Positions 42,258 through 52,650 of a stretch of 64,000 nucleotides of DNA are shown one piece after another. Under the pieces are notes generated by a model, which did no database searches, had not been told where the DNA came from, and was given only the letters and a program-made list of their open reading frames with translations. The first letter of the stretch is position 1; each line of letters starts with the position of its first letter. A program made the position numbers and the translations under genes. Source of the stretch: Paenibacillus sp. P25 (GTDB lineage: Bacteria; Bacillota; Bacilli; Paenibacillales; NBRC-103111); contig CP085629.1 in NCBI GenBank assembly GCA_024704175.1, positions 1,922,001-1,986,000 on the forward strand, in the 5' to 3' direction.

Positions 42258-43993
42258 ATGAGGAGATATCAATGGATTAGGTGGCGTACATTCCTCCTCA
42301 GGCTTGCAGCCCTCGTGATTTTGGGCGTGCTGTTATGGGCGGGAGGTCCGACCTATTGGGATATCGCGTTAAGCATTGTCGGCGTCATTCTGCAGCTGCT
42401 TTTCGCCATCCTGTTCGTTATCATTCAATTCGTAGCTCTATTCTGGTTCCTCGCCAGGGGACGAACGTACTGGATTCTGCCCGGCGAGACCGGAACCAAT
42501 TGGGACGATTACCGCGGCAATCCCGAGATTGTCGATAATGCCAAGCGGATCGTGACCCTGCTCAAGGGTGTGAAGGAATTCAAAGAGATGGGCGGGGAAG
42601 CCATCCGGGGACTGCTCCTCTGCGGGCCTCCCGGGACAGGCAAATCCTATCTCGCTCAAGTCATCGCCAACGAAGCGCAGGTACCGTTCGCTTACGCCTC
42701 GGCGCCCAGCTTTCAAAATATGTTCTTCGGCGTCGGGAACCTGAAGGTGATGAGCCTGTACAAGAAAGCCCGGAAGCTGGCTAAAGTGTACGGCGCCTGC
42801 ATCATCTTCATCGATGAAATCGACGCGATCGGGATGAACCGGCAGGGGGCGGCGGTGCCGGAGCCTTCCTCGGCATGGGAATGGGCGGGGAACCGGCCTG
42901 CTCAACGAGCCTGCTGCTTCAGATGGACCCGCCGAATATCGATAACTCGCGGATTGCCAAGCTTCTCCGTTCGCTGGGTCTCCGTCGCAAGAAGGCCGAG
43001 CGGCTCGCGGTGCTGACCGTTGCCGCTACGAACCTGCCGGATGTCCTTGACCCTGCACTGCTCCGGCCCGGACGGTTCGACCGCCAGCTGTGGGTCGATT
43101 CCCCCGATTACGACGGAAGGGTGGACGTCTTCCAATATTATCTCCAGAAGGTCAAGCGGGACGATTCGCTAACTCCGGAGCGGGCGGCGCTGGATACGAT
43201 CGGCTACAGTCCGGCGCAAATCAAACATATCGTCAACGAGTCCGTGGTCATCGCGCATCAGCGGGGCGCTCAGGTGGCCAGCTACGAGGATTTCCGCGCT
43301 GCGATGGAGACTTACGAATGGGGTCTGAAGCGAGCCGCTTCGCTCCATGAGCGAGGATGAGAAACGGAACGTCGCCTACCATGAAGCCGGCCATGCGGTG
43401 GCACAGTACCTGCTGAAGCCGCACGAGCGGGTTTGGAAGGTAACGATCATCCGCCGGGGTGGGGCGCTGGGTCTCGCCGCGACGAAGCCGACCCAGGAGC
43501 GGTATAACCGCAGCGACAGCGAGATCCTGGCGGAGATCCAGGTATGTCTGGCCGCGCGGGCGGTGGAAGAGGAGTTTCTGGAGAAGAAGCTCAACGGCGT
43601 GACTTCCGACCTGCAGCAGGCGACGGAGCTGGCCGGCGCCTATCTCGGCATGGTCGGCATGGGGATGAGCTGTTCAGCTGGCTCGCGTCGGGAGGTTCGA
43701 GGGCCGACGCGCTCAAAGCGCTGCGTCCCAAGATCAACGTGCTGCTGAAGGACCAGATGCACCAAGTGAAGAAGCTGGTAAGGGAACACGCAGACTTCGT
43801 TCACGCGATCGCGGAGGAGTCGCTGCAGCGGGGCGATTTGACCGGCGAAGAAATCGAACAAATCTATGTCCGGCTGTACGGCCATACCCGGCCCGAACCG
43901 CCGCAGGTGAAGCCTCAGGCGTTAACCGAGTCGATGGAGCAGGCCGCTCCGGCGCAGGAAGCAGGCTATGATCAGGCGAAGGAGAATGAATAA
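42258..43993 (+). CDS. FtsH-like AAA+ membrane metalloprotease, several frameshifts
   Basis: About 578 residues. Two adjacent membrane helices (about residues 11-30 and 34-66) without the usual extracytoplasmic domain, then AAA+ ATPase: Walker A GPPGTGKS (123-130), Walker B CIIFIDEIDAIG, then FLGMGMGG, sensor VAATNLPDVLDPALLRPGRF with the arginine finger. The zinc protease domain has HEAGH (in RNVAYHEAGHAVAQYL) and ends in an acidic C-terminus. Breaks cluster at 42858-42910 (including G run 42888-42891), near 43345 and near 43670. It is shorter and more diverged than housekeeping FtsH, so it is likely an accessory copy. Substrate is unknown. Confidence 0.82.
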
Positions 43994-44045
43994 AGCCGAG
44001 GATTGGCATTTATTTTTATTCATGTAAAACGGATGAATTTTATGT

Positions 44046-44074
44046 AGGTCGCCGCGACGACGGCGGCCTTTTTT
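44046..44074 (+). terminator. Terminator after the FtsH-like gene
   Basis: GGtCGCCG pairs with CGGCGgCC, followed by TTTTTT. Confidence 0.8.
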
Positions 44075-44208
44075 CGTTATATCCTCATAACGGCTATGCA
44101 CCCTATCTTTCGGAAAAACACAATAGCACTGTAAAAAAGCACATACCGGATTCCGCCGGACAAGGGTACAATGGGGTTGAACTACGACGTCAAAACGAGG
44201 TGGTCGAG

Positions 44209-45773
44209 ATGAAAAAAACGATGGGGCTGGCGCTTGCCTGCGTAATGACGGCAGGGATCCTGCCCGGATGCGGCGGTGAATCGGCGGCTGACGGGAAAAC
44301 GGCAGACCAGCCGGGCTCGGGCGGGAAGCTGAAGTTCACGATGTCGATGACGACAAGCGGCAATAAGGTCGCCGAAAAAACGGCGGATATCAATCAGGAA
44401 AAATGGGTGAAAAAGCTGGAGGAGGTCACCCATACGGACATTACTTTCCGGATGTTCCCTCTGAAGGATTTCGACCAGAAAATGTCGCTCATGTTCGCCG
44501 CAGGCGATATTCCGGATGTCGTGCAAAATGTGGGGGCGCCACGACCAAAGGTATGTCCGGCTCCGTGGAAGCGGGAGTGTTCATGCCGCTTGATGATTTG
44601 CTCAAGCAGTACGCGCCGACGATTATGAAGCTCGTGCCGAAAGAGGCATGGCAGGAAACGAGCTATAACGGCAAGATTTACGGGATTCCGGCCTGGATGT
44701 CTACGCCTTCTCGGCGCGCTTTGTTTATTCGTTCGGATTTGCTCGCCAAGACGGGCTTACCCGCTCCGAAAACCGTGGATGATTTTCTGAACGTCATGAG
44801 AGCGATGAAGAAGCTTGGCGTGGAAAATCCTTATCAGCTTCGGGAAAATTTTAAATACTCCGACACCGTACTCGGCGCATTCGACGTCATTCCCTCGCAG
44901 TTTGAGCTGAAGGGCGACCAGGTCGTACCTAAGTTTTTTGATACCGAGAATATGATGAAGGCGCTTGGGGTTTACAAGACGATGTTCGATGAAGGGCTGA
45001 TTTCGAAAGATTTTGCATCGATCAGTGTAACCGATTACACGAAGAACATCGAAGGCGGCAAAGCGGGCATGTGGTCGGCGAACGCCCAGGGGCTGAACAA
45101 TTTCCGGAATAAAATCAAGAACAATGTGCCCGACGCCAAGGTGGATATTACTGCATCGCCACGCGGTCCGGAAAACTTTGGCGGACACATTTTGTATTCG
45201 AGCATCAATACATCGTACTACATTAACAGCAAGGTGCCGAAGGACAAGGCGATTCAGATCATTAAGTTCTTCGAATGGATGACGACGCCGGAAGCGGAAA
45301 CGTATTTCTCCTTCGGTGTCGAAGGCGATACCTTCACGAAAGAGAACGGCCAAGTGAAATTCAAGGAGCCGGTGACGCCTGACGAGATCGATCAGGACGG
45401 CTTCCGCAGCATGTTCTGGTTCGTCCATGACGCCGCATACAACAAGGCAAGAGAAGAGCTGACCCAGAACGGCCGCGACATGATTCAGGCGATGCAAACG
45501 GTCGTGGCGAAGGAGGGTCTCGGATCCGTCCGTTTCGTGCCGCGGCTCGAGGCGTTCGCCAAATATCCGGATGCGGCGCCGCAGGGCGACGATGTCGGTC
45601 CGAAGCTGATCATCGATCATATGGTCAAGATGATCTACGGGAAGGAACCGATTTCCGATTGGCCGAAGGTGATCGAGGAGTACAAAGCGAAGGGCGGGAA
45701 CGATATTGTGAAAGAGGCGACGGAACGCTATAAGAAAGGCAGCGGCGTCATCGTGACAAACAATCGCAGCTGA
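44209..45773 (+). CDS. Extracellular sugar-binding lipoprotein (CUT1 type), copy 1
   Basis: About 521 residues from ATG 44209. Lipoprotein signal with lipobox LPGC (Cys21), so it is anchored outside the membrane. Typical large binding protein of LplA/YtcQ type: FAAGDIPDVVQN, VFMPLDDLLKQYAP, GKIYGIPAWMS, TPEAETYFSFGVEGD. The frame breaks at the G run 44532-44536; one more G gives VGGATTKGMSGSVEAG. It is a close paralogue of the protein at 58390-59955, with blocks of near identity (GPKLIIDHMVKMIYGKEPIS). No permease gene lies beside it; it may share those at 56491-58340. It heads the fucoside locus. Confidence 0.9.
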
Positions 45774-45862
45774 TTTGAAACGCTTTGATTCCTAAGCTGC
45801 AGAACCGAGGCCTGCGTGCAGCAAACATAAGCTTGGGGCAATAACCTGAAGAGGTGAAGAGC

Positions 45863-48100
45863 ATGAGCTTAGCTGAGCAAGTAGTACGTGAATCGGAGAT
45901 TCGTCTTCGGGAAGAGCAGTGGGAGGCGCGCAAAGGCGTCTTCCTTCAGCCTCCGCAGCATATTCCGACCGGCAAATGGACGGATGCGCCGCTGCTCGGG
46001 AACGGGGATGTCGGCGTCGCCATCGGCGGTGGAGCGGAAGAGCAGACCTTGTATATCGGCAAAAACGATTTCTGGGTTCAGCCTCACCTTGGGGAAACGG
46101 AAGAGCAGCGGCGCGAGCGGTCGCTCAGCGACAACGGGCGAAGAACCGGGGCACGCATCATCACGGTCGGACAGGTGACGCTGCTCCTGCCTGGGCTCCA
46201 GGGGTCGGAATACCGGCAGGAGCAGCATATCCTGGATGCGGAGGTGCGAGGCTCATTCCGGGGCGATACAACTGAAGTGCGGCTTCAATCGTGGGTTGCT
46301 GCCTGCGAGAATGTGCTGGTTACCGAGCTGGAATGCCTCCGCGGTACGCTGGATGTAAGAATCAGACTCCATGCCGGCGAAAAATCGACCGACGAAGTAT
46401 ACAACTACGACAACGGGACGGAAGACGGGCTGATGTGGTTCCGCTATGCGGCGAATTCCGCCAATGTGCCGGAAACGAGACGGGTGGCTGTAGCCACCAA
46501 AATCATGGGGGCCAGCGCCCGCTATGAATGGCGGTTTCAGAACGTGGAAGCCGAAGTCTCGGTATCGGCCGGGGAGCGGATCGCCATCGTTACCGCGATT
46601 GTCAGCAATCGGGATCATGCCGACTACTTTTCTTCAGCCCGCGAACTGGCCGTGCTCTATGGAGCTGGGGGATGGGATGGAATCCGGCAGCTGAAGGTAG
46701 CGCATCGGCGCTGGTGGCGAAGCTTCTGGACGGCGTCGGAGATCGAGATTGGCGATCCGGTGCTGGAGAAGTTTTACTACGGTTCGTACTATATTCTCGG
46801 CTGCTGCACCCGTCAGGGAAAGATTCCGCCGGGACTGTTCGGCAACTGGATCACGACGGACCGGCCGGCCTGGACCGGCTCTTATACGATGAATTACAAC
46901 TATGAAGCTCCGTTCTGGGGTCTGTACGCAGGCAACCGGCCGGAGCTGGCGGCTTCGTACTGCGAGCCGCTGCTTGCTTTTTTGCCTTGGGGCAAGCTGT
47001 TTGCCCGGGATAAGCTGGACTGCCGCGGCGTTTATATGCCTGTGGAGCTCGGACCGGACGGAATGATCTGCTCCATGTTGTTTCACGGGCAAAAATCGAA
47101 TGCGGCGTTCGCCGCCGTCAACCTGCTGATGCATATCGATTACACCGGTGACATGGACTATGCACGCGAGGTGTACCCTTATCTGCTGGAAGTAGCGAAT
47201 TTTTGGGAGGATTATCTCGTCTTCGAGGACGGCCGTTATGTCATTTACGATGACGACATTCACGAAAGGTCGCATGACCGGAAGAATCCGATCTTGTCGC
47301 TTGGATTTGTCCGCATGATCCTGACAGCGATGCTGAAGCTGAGCGAGGAGCTGGGGACGGACAGCCGGCGGAGGCCGAAATGGCGCCATATTCTCGACCA
47401 TCTAAGCGAATATCCCCTGATGGAACGGGGCGGAAGGACTGTGTTCCGGCTGACCGAGGAGGGCAGAGACTGGGGGCTTCGCAATTCTTTAGCTGTTCAG
47501 CATATTTTTCCGGCGGGCGTTATCGGTCTGGACAGCAGCCCGGAACTCTTGGAGATTGCCCGGAATACGGTCGATGAGATGCAGCGCTGGAGCGATTTCA
47601 ACGCCTTTCCGACCTATTATGCAGCGGCGGTGAGGGTCGGCTATGATCCGTGCGTGATCTTGGAGAAGCTTCGCCTGGAATGCGAGCAGAAGTCGCTGCC
47701 GAACCTGTCGATCCATCATGGCGGCGGCGGGATTGAAGACGCCAGCGGCGTGCCGGTCTGCCTTCAGGAGATGCTGCTGCAAAGTTATGAGGGCATCATG
47801 CGGCTGTTTCCCGTATGGCCGAGGGAGCGTCCGGCCCGGTTCCGCAAGCTGCGGGCGGTCGGGGCGTTTCTTGTCAGCAGCGAATACGCGGACGGGGAGA
47901 TCCGGTACGTTGTGATTGAAAGTGAAAAGGGACGGCCATGCCCTATTCAAAATCCATGGCCGGGACGAGGCGCCGTCGTATACCGAAACGGGCGAGAGGC
48001 GGAGCAGGCAACGGGCGAACGATTTACGCCGCCGACCGCCGAAGGCGAACAGCTGGTCTTGCTGCCGGCCGAACGACGAGAAACGGAGGATGGTCAATGA
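45863..48100 (+). CDS. GH95-like glycoside hydrolase (six-hairpin fold)
   Basis: 745 residues, intact; start ATG 45863 with AGAGGTG seven bases ahead. No signal peptide, so cytoplasmic. The opening (WTDAPLLGNGDVGVAIGGGA, then LYIGKNDFW) is the GH95/GH65-like N-terminal pattern 'a.PlGNG..Ga.v.G'. An (alpha/alpha)6 barrel follows (KFYYGSYYILGCC, GLFGNWITTDRPAWTGSYTM, NYNYEAPFWGLYAGN). It differs clearly from the next gene's product, which fits GH95 fully. Activity on a fucosylated or related oligosaccharide is inferred from the locus. Its stop overlaps the next start (ATGA). Confidence 0.78.
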   Translation: MSLAEQVVRESEIRLREEQWEARKGVFLQPPQHIPTGKWTDAPLLGNGDVGVAIGGGAEEQTLYIGKNDFWVQPHLGETEEQRRERSLSDNGRRTGARIITVGQVTLLLPGLQGSEYRQEQHILDAEVRGSFRGDTTEVRLQSWVAACENVLVTELECLRGTLDVRIRLHAGEKSTDEVYNYDNGTEDGLMWFRYAANSANVPETRRVAVATKIMGASARYEWRFQNVEAEVSVSAGERIAIVTAIVSNRDHADYFSSARELAVLYGAGGWDGIRQLKVAHRRWWRSFWTASEIEIGDPVLEKFYYGSYYILGCCTRQGKIPPGLFGNWITTDRPAWTGSYTMNYNYEAPFWGLYAGNRPELAASYCEPLLAFLPWGKLFARDKLDCRGVYMPVELGPDGMICSMLFHGQKSNAAFAAVNLLMHIDYTGDMDYAREVYPYLLEVANFWEDYLVFEDGRYVIYDDDIHERSHDRKNPILSLGFVRMILTAMLKLSEELGTDSRRRPKWRHILDHLSEYPLMERGGRTVFRLTEEGRDWGLRNSLAVQHIFPAGVIGLDSSPELLEIARNTVDEMQRWSDFNAFPTYYAAAVRVGYDPCVILEKLRLECEQKSLPNLSIHHGGGGIEDASGVPVCLQEMLLQSYEGIMRLFPVWPRERPARFRKLRAVGAFLVSSEYADGEIRYVVIESEKGRPCPIQNPWPGRGAVVYRNGREAEQATGERFTPPTAEGEQLVLLPAERRETEDGQ

Positions 48101-50437
48101 ACGCAAACGCATCTGACACGGATAGGCTCAAGCTGTGGTACGAGAAGCCGGCAAGCAAATGGGTGGAGGCGCGCCGATCGGCGGCGGGCGGCTGGGCGGG
48201 ATGGTGTTCGGGGGGCTCGCGCAGGATAAGCTTCAACTGAACGAGGACACCATCTGGTACGGCGCGCCGAAGCAAGCGGACAATCGGGACGCCCGAGAGT
48301 ACCTGCCAGAAATTCGCCGGCTGCTCTTCAGCGGAAGGCGGCGGGAAGCGGAGCATTTGAGCCGAATGGCACTGATGTCCGCACCGAAATACTATTCGCC
48401 TTATCAGCCGCTCGGCGATTTGCTACTGTGGTTTCTCGATCATCACCTGCCGGCAGAATCATATGTTCGCGAGCTGGATTTGACGACAGCGGTGGCTTCC
48501 GTCCGCTACCGGCTGGGGGAACCGACTATGTACGGGAATATTTCAGCAGCGCGGCCGATCAGGTGTTGGTCGTACGGCTGGAAAGCGGCCGTCCCGGAGG
48601 ACTGACCTTCAGTGCCAATCTGATGCGGCGTCCTTATGATGCCGGAACCCGGTCCATCGCTTCGGATACGATCCTGATGGCGGGCGAATGCGGCCGGGAC
48701 GGCCTATCGTACCGCTGCGCGGTGAAGGCCGTTGTGCAAGGGGGCGGCGTACGGACCATCGGCGACTGTATATCGGTTGAACGGGCCGACGCCGTTACGC
48801 TGCTCGTTGCGGCCGAGTCGACGTTCCGCTCGGAGGAGCCGGAGAAGGTCGTCTTGTCCAGGGTGGAAGCGACCGCCGCGAAAGGGTACGATCAATTGAA
48901 GAGCGATCATATAAGCGAGTACGCGGAGAAGTTCGGACGCGTATCGCTTCGTCTTGGCAACTGGGCCGTACAAGGTGAAGCTCTAGAGGAGCCGCCGACA
49001 GACCGAAGGCTGCAGCGGGTAAAAGAAGGCTCCTCCGATAACGGATTAATGGAAATCTTTTTCCAATACGGGCGTTATCTTCTTATTTCTTGCTCGCGTC
49101 CGGGCAGCCAGGCCGCCAATCTGCAGGGCATCTGGAATGACAGCTTCACGCCGCCGTGGGAATCCAAATATACGATCAACGTGAATACGGAAATGAATTA
49201 TTGGCCGGCGGAGTCCTGCAATCTGGCCGACTGCCACGAGCCTCTGTTCGAGCTGATCGAACGGATGCGCGCGAACGGACGGCATACGGCGCGGGAGGTG
49301 TATGGTCTGCGGCGGATTTGTCGCTCACCATAATACGAATCTATGGGGGAGACGAGGATCGAAGGCATGCTGGTCTCTTCCTCGATCTGGCCGATGGGAG
49401 CCGCCTGGCTGTCCCTGCATCTGTGGGAGCATTACCGGTACGGCATGGACGAAGTGTTTCTGGCGGAAAAGGCTTATCCGGTGATGAAGGAGGCGGCGCA
49501 GTTTCTGCTTGACTATATGGTCTTGGACGGGCAAGGGCGGCTTGTGACCGGCCCGTCGATCTCTCCCGAAAACAAATTTGTTCTTCCGGACGGGAGCCAA
49601 GGCCATTTGTGCATGGGCCCGGCTATGGATACCCAGATTGCGCATACACTGTTCGCGGCTTGCAGTGAAGCCGCTCATCTCCTTGGCGGCGACGAGGATT
49701 TTTGCCACAGGCTTGAAGCGGCGATCGGGATGCTGCCTGACATCCGGATCGGCAAGCACGGACAAATCATGGAGTGGCTGGACGATTATGACGAGGCGGA
49801 ACCGGGTCACAGGCACATTTCGCAGCTGTTCGCACTGCATCCGGGCGAGTTGATCGACAAGCACCGTACGCCTGAGCTTGCGGCCGCCGCGAAGCGGACG
49901 CTGGAGCGGCGGCTGGCCCACGGCGGCGGACATACCGGCTGGAGCCGGGCATGGATCGTCAACTTCTGGGCGCGGCTCGGTGAGGGGAATGCCGCTTATG
50001 AACATCTCCGGGAGCCGCTGGCTTCCTCCACTTACCCGAATTTATTCGACTGTCATCCGCCGTTCCAAATCGACGGCAACTTTGGGGCGGCCGCCGGTAT
50101 GGCGGAGATGCTTTTGCAATCCCACGGCGGCGTGATCGAGCTGCTTCCTTCACTGCCGGCGGCATGGCCTGACGGTGATGTGAGGGGGCTACGCGCCCGC
50201 GGCGCATTCGCCGTTGACGTCAGCTGGCGGGATGGCACACTGAGCCAAGCGGAGATTCGCGCCGGCCGTTCCGGAACCTGCCGCCTCCGTTATCCGCTTC
50301 CGGTCATCGTAACGCGAGAGGATGGCATGGAAGTCCCATGCCTTAATGACGGGAATATTGCCGAATTTGCCGTACAAGCCGGCATAAGGTATCGTGTCGT
50401 ACCCGAATCGCGTATCCAGGCATCGGATGCACATTAG
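48097..50437 (+). CDS. GH95 alpha-L-fucosidase, multiple frameshifts
   Basis: About 780 residues when joined. GH95 enzymes release alpha-1,2-fucose by inversion. Motifs in order: GAPIGGGRLGGMVFGGLAQD, LNEDTIWYGAP, NLQGIWNDSFTPPWESKYTI, NVNTEMNYWPAESCNLADCH, FVAHHNTNLWG, GPSISPENKF, GHRHISQLFALHPGE, HTGWSRAWIVNFWARLG and LFDCHPPFQIDGNFGAAAGM. All are the family's conserved blocks. Breaks near 48166 (one G), 48515-48519 (one G), near 49303, and 49345-49349 (one G). No signal peptide, so it acts on imported oligosaccharides. Confidence 0.9.
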
Positions 50438-50476
50438 CACGGCACTAATAACCCACAAAACCAAGGAGTGAGGTCA

Positions 50477-51511
50477 TTGTACAAGCAATCGCTGACCGGT
50501 TTGGCGGAGCGGTCGCTCCCTGCGCCGAAGAACGGGGGCTTCCGCATGGAAGGATACTGGGTATGGTGCGGCTCGGCGGTGAAAGGAGAGGACGGACGGT
50601 TTCATCTGTTCGCCTCCCGCTGGCCCAAGTGGTCGCCGATGCATCCGGGCTGGCTCGTCGGCTCGGAAATTGTGAGAGCGTCGGCGGATACTCCGGAAGG
50701 CCCCTATACTTTTGAAGAGGTCGTACTTCCGGCGCGCGGCGCGGAGTACTGGGACGGCCGCAGCACGCACAACCCGCATATCGTGAAGCATGGAGATAGG
50801 TATTATCTTTATTACATGGGGTCCACCCACCCGCTTCCGGACCCGCGACCGGGCGAGACGCTGGCTCCGGACGATCCGCGGGCGATCGTCGCACGGGCGG
50901 GGAAGCGGGTCGGCATCGCCGTCTCCCACAGCATATTCGGGCCGTGGGAACGGTACGACGCGCCGATCCTAAGCACGCGGCCGGGCCGCTTCGACAGCTT
51001 TCTGACCTCCAATCCGGCTCCCTGCATTCATGAGGACGGCTCCGTGCTGCTGATCTATAAGGCTCGCAGGTACGAGGGCAACGTACACGGCCGGATGACG
51101 ATCGGCTGCGCTGCAGCGGAACAGCCGCTGGGCCCTTACCGGGTTTTGTCGGACGATCCCATCTTTCCACCCGAGCGCTTTCATATCGAGGACCCGTTCA
51201 TTTGGCGAACGGAGAACGGCTACGAGCTGATCGCCAAGGATATGGAAGGGACGCTGTGCGGCGAGAAGCATGGCGGAATTCACGCCTACTCTGCGGACGG
51301 CCGGGATTGGCAGCTGTTCGCGTCGCCGAAATCGTATTCGCGTACGATCCGCTGGGACGACGGGACCGTGCAGACGATGGGCAGCTTGGAGCGGCCGTTT
51401 CTTTTATTTCAGGACGGAAGGCCGACCCATTTGTTTGCGGCGGTAGCGGACGGGCCTGGCGGATTCCGGGCGGCGAGCCATACGTGGAATCAGGTCATTC
51501 CGATCGGCTAA
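50477..51511 (+). CDS. Five-bladed beta-propeller glycosidase-like protein (GH43/GH117-like)
   Basis: 344 residues. I choose TTG 50477, nine bases after AAGGAG; GTG 50468 lies inside that site. Sequence features of GH32/43/62/117 clan propellers: an N-terminal GGFRMEGYWVWCGSAVKGED (first blade), WDGRSTHNPHIVKHGDRYYL, SNPAPCIHEDGSVLLIYKAR, HIEDPFIWRTENGYELIAKD and a C-terminal segment LFAAVADGPGGF. Acid/base and nucleophile carboxylates cannot be fixed without alignment. No signal peptide. Substrate may be the sugar left after fucose removal. Confidence 0.75.
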   Translation: MYKQSLTGLAERSLPAPKNGGFRMEGYWVWCGSAVKGEDGRFHLFASRWPKWSPMHPGWLVGSEIVRASADTPEGPYTFEEVVLPARGAEYWDGRSTHNPHIVKHGDRYYLYYMGSTHPLPDPRPGETLAPDDPRAIVARAGKRVGIAVSHSIFGPWERYDAPILSTRPGRFDSFLTSNPAPCIHEDGSVLLIYKARRYEGNVHGRMTIGCAAAEQPLGPYRVLSDDPIFPPERFHIEDPFIWRTENGYELIAKDMEGTLCGEKHGGIHAYSADGRDWQLFASPKSYSRTIRWDDGTVQTMGSLERPFLLFQDGRPTHLFAAVADGPGGFRAASHTWNQVIPIG

Positions 51512-51633
51512 AAAGAGAGCTGCTCAGCAGGCGGATTTGTACGAGATGGGCATTGTCCAATTCGCTCAAGCGTATTAAACTGGAGATACGGCTATAACAT
51601 TCCGAGCCGGTACGCGGAAGGTGGTTAACCAAC

Positions 51634-52650
51634 ATGAGACTCATGATCGTAGATGACGAACCGATCATTCGAAGCGGATTGCAAAAGATGGCGCAGAGCT
51701 ACGCGCAAAAGTTCGAGCAGATCGAAACGGCGGAGAACGGAATCGTGGCGCTGGAGAGGATCGCATTGTCGGAGCCGGATTTGCTCTTGACCGACATACG
51801 TATGCCGAAGATGGACGGCCTGGAGCTGTGCAAGCAGGTGCACGAAAGGTATCCCCATATGCTGATGGTCGTCGTCTCGGGATACGACGATTTCGATTAT
51901 GCGCAGAAGTGTCTGTCCTACGGGGTCAAGCATTATTTGCTCAAGCCCGTTACGCCGCCGGATTTGCACGAGGCGTTCGATCAAATATTGAAGTCGCGGT
52001 CGCAAGGGTACATTCCCTTTTCCCGCTATGTCGATTGGCTGGAACGGGTGGAGCAAAGCATCTGGCTGCAGCAAAAGGAGGAGCTCTCCAAGCACTTGGC
52101 CGAGTGGCGGGAAGCATGCGCGCATTTGTCCGCATGGGAGCTTAAAGACGTGCTGCAGGATGCCGCTGCGATGCTATATAAGCGTTTTCAAGACAAGAGC
52201 CGTCCGATTACGCCCGCATTGACCAAGCCGTTCGAGGTCGCTACCAAAGCGGAATTGTTCCGGGAATTCGCGGACCGGCTGCACAAAGTCGTCAGCGATC
52301 TGCTTGCCGCCCGCCGGGGATTCTTCAAGGACCCGATGGAAGAGGCCAAAGCATACATCGATTCGCATTTGTCGGTCGAAGTGACGCTGAAGGAAGTGGC
52401 GGACATGGTAGGCATTACGCCGACGTATTTCAGCACCTTGTTCAAAAGAATGACCGGCGATACGTTCATCAGCTACCGGATTCACAGGCGGATGGACAAG
52501 GCCCGCGAGCTGCTTTCTTTGCCGCATCTGCGCACGGTGGATATTGCCGCCGAGGTGGGGTATGACGACTACCCGCATTTTACCAAGACGTTCAAGAAGA
52601 TCTTCGGTCTCTCGCCGTCCGATTACCGGGCCAAGCTAGGGATCAAATGA
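51634..52650 (+). CDS. AraC-type response regulator (YesN-like)
   Basis: 338 residues. N-terminal receiver with phospho-acceptor Asp54 (LLLTDIRMPKMDGLEL) and acidic VDDEP. A middle linker follows, then a C-terminal AraC helix-turn-helix pair (LKEVADMVGITPTYFSTLFK, VDIAAEVGYDDYPHFTKTFK). It overlaps the kinase start by 4 bases (ATGA). Such YesM/YesN pairs control neighbouring carbohydrate genes, so the target is most likely this fucoside locus. Confidence 0.93.
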   Translation: MRLMIVDDEPIIRSGLQKMAQSYAQKFEQIETAENGIVALERIALSEPDLLLTDIRMPKMDGLELCKQVHERYPHMLMVVVSGYDDFDYAQKCLSYGVKHYLLKPVTPPDLHEAFDQILKSRSQGYIPFSRYVDWLERVEQSIWLQQKEELSKHLAEWREACAHLSAWELKDVLQDAAAMLYKRFQDKSRPITPALTKPFEVATKAELFREFADRLHKVVSDLLAARRGFFKDPMEEAKAYIDSHLSVEVTLKEVADMVGITPTYFSTLFKRMTGDTFISYRIHRRMDKARELLSLPHLRTVDIAAEVGYDDYPHFTKTFKKIFGLSPSDYRAKLGIK

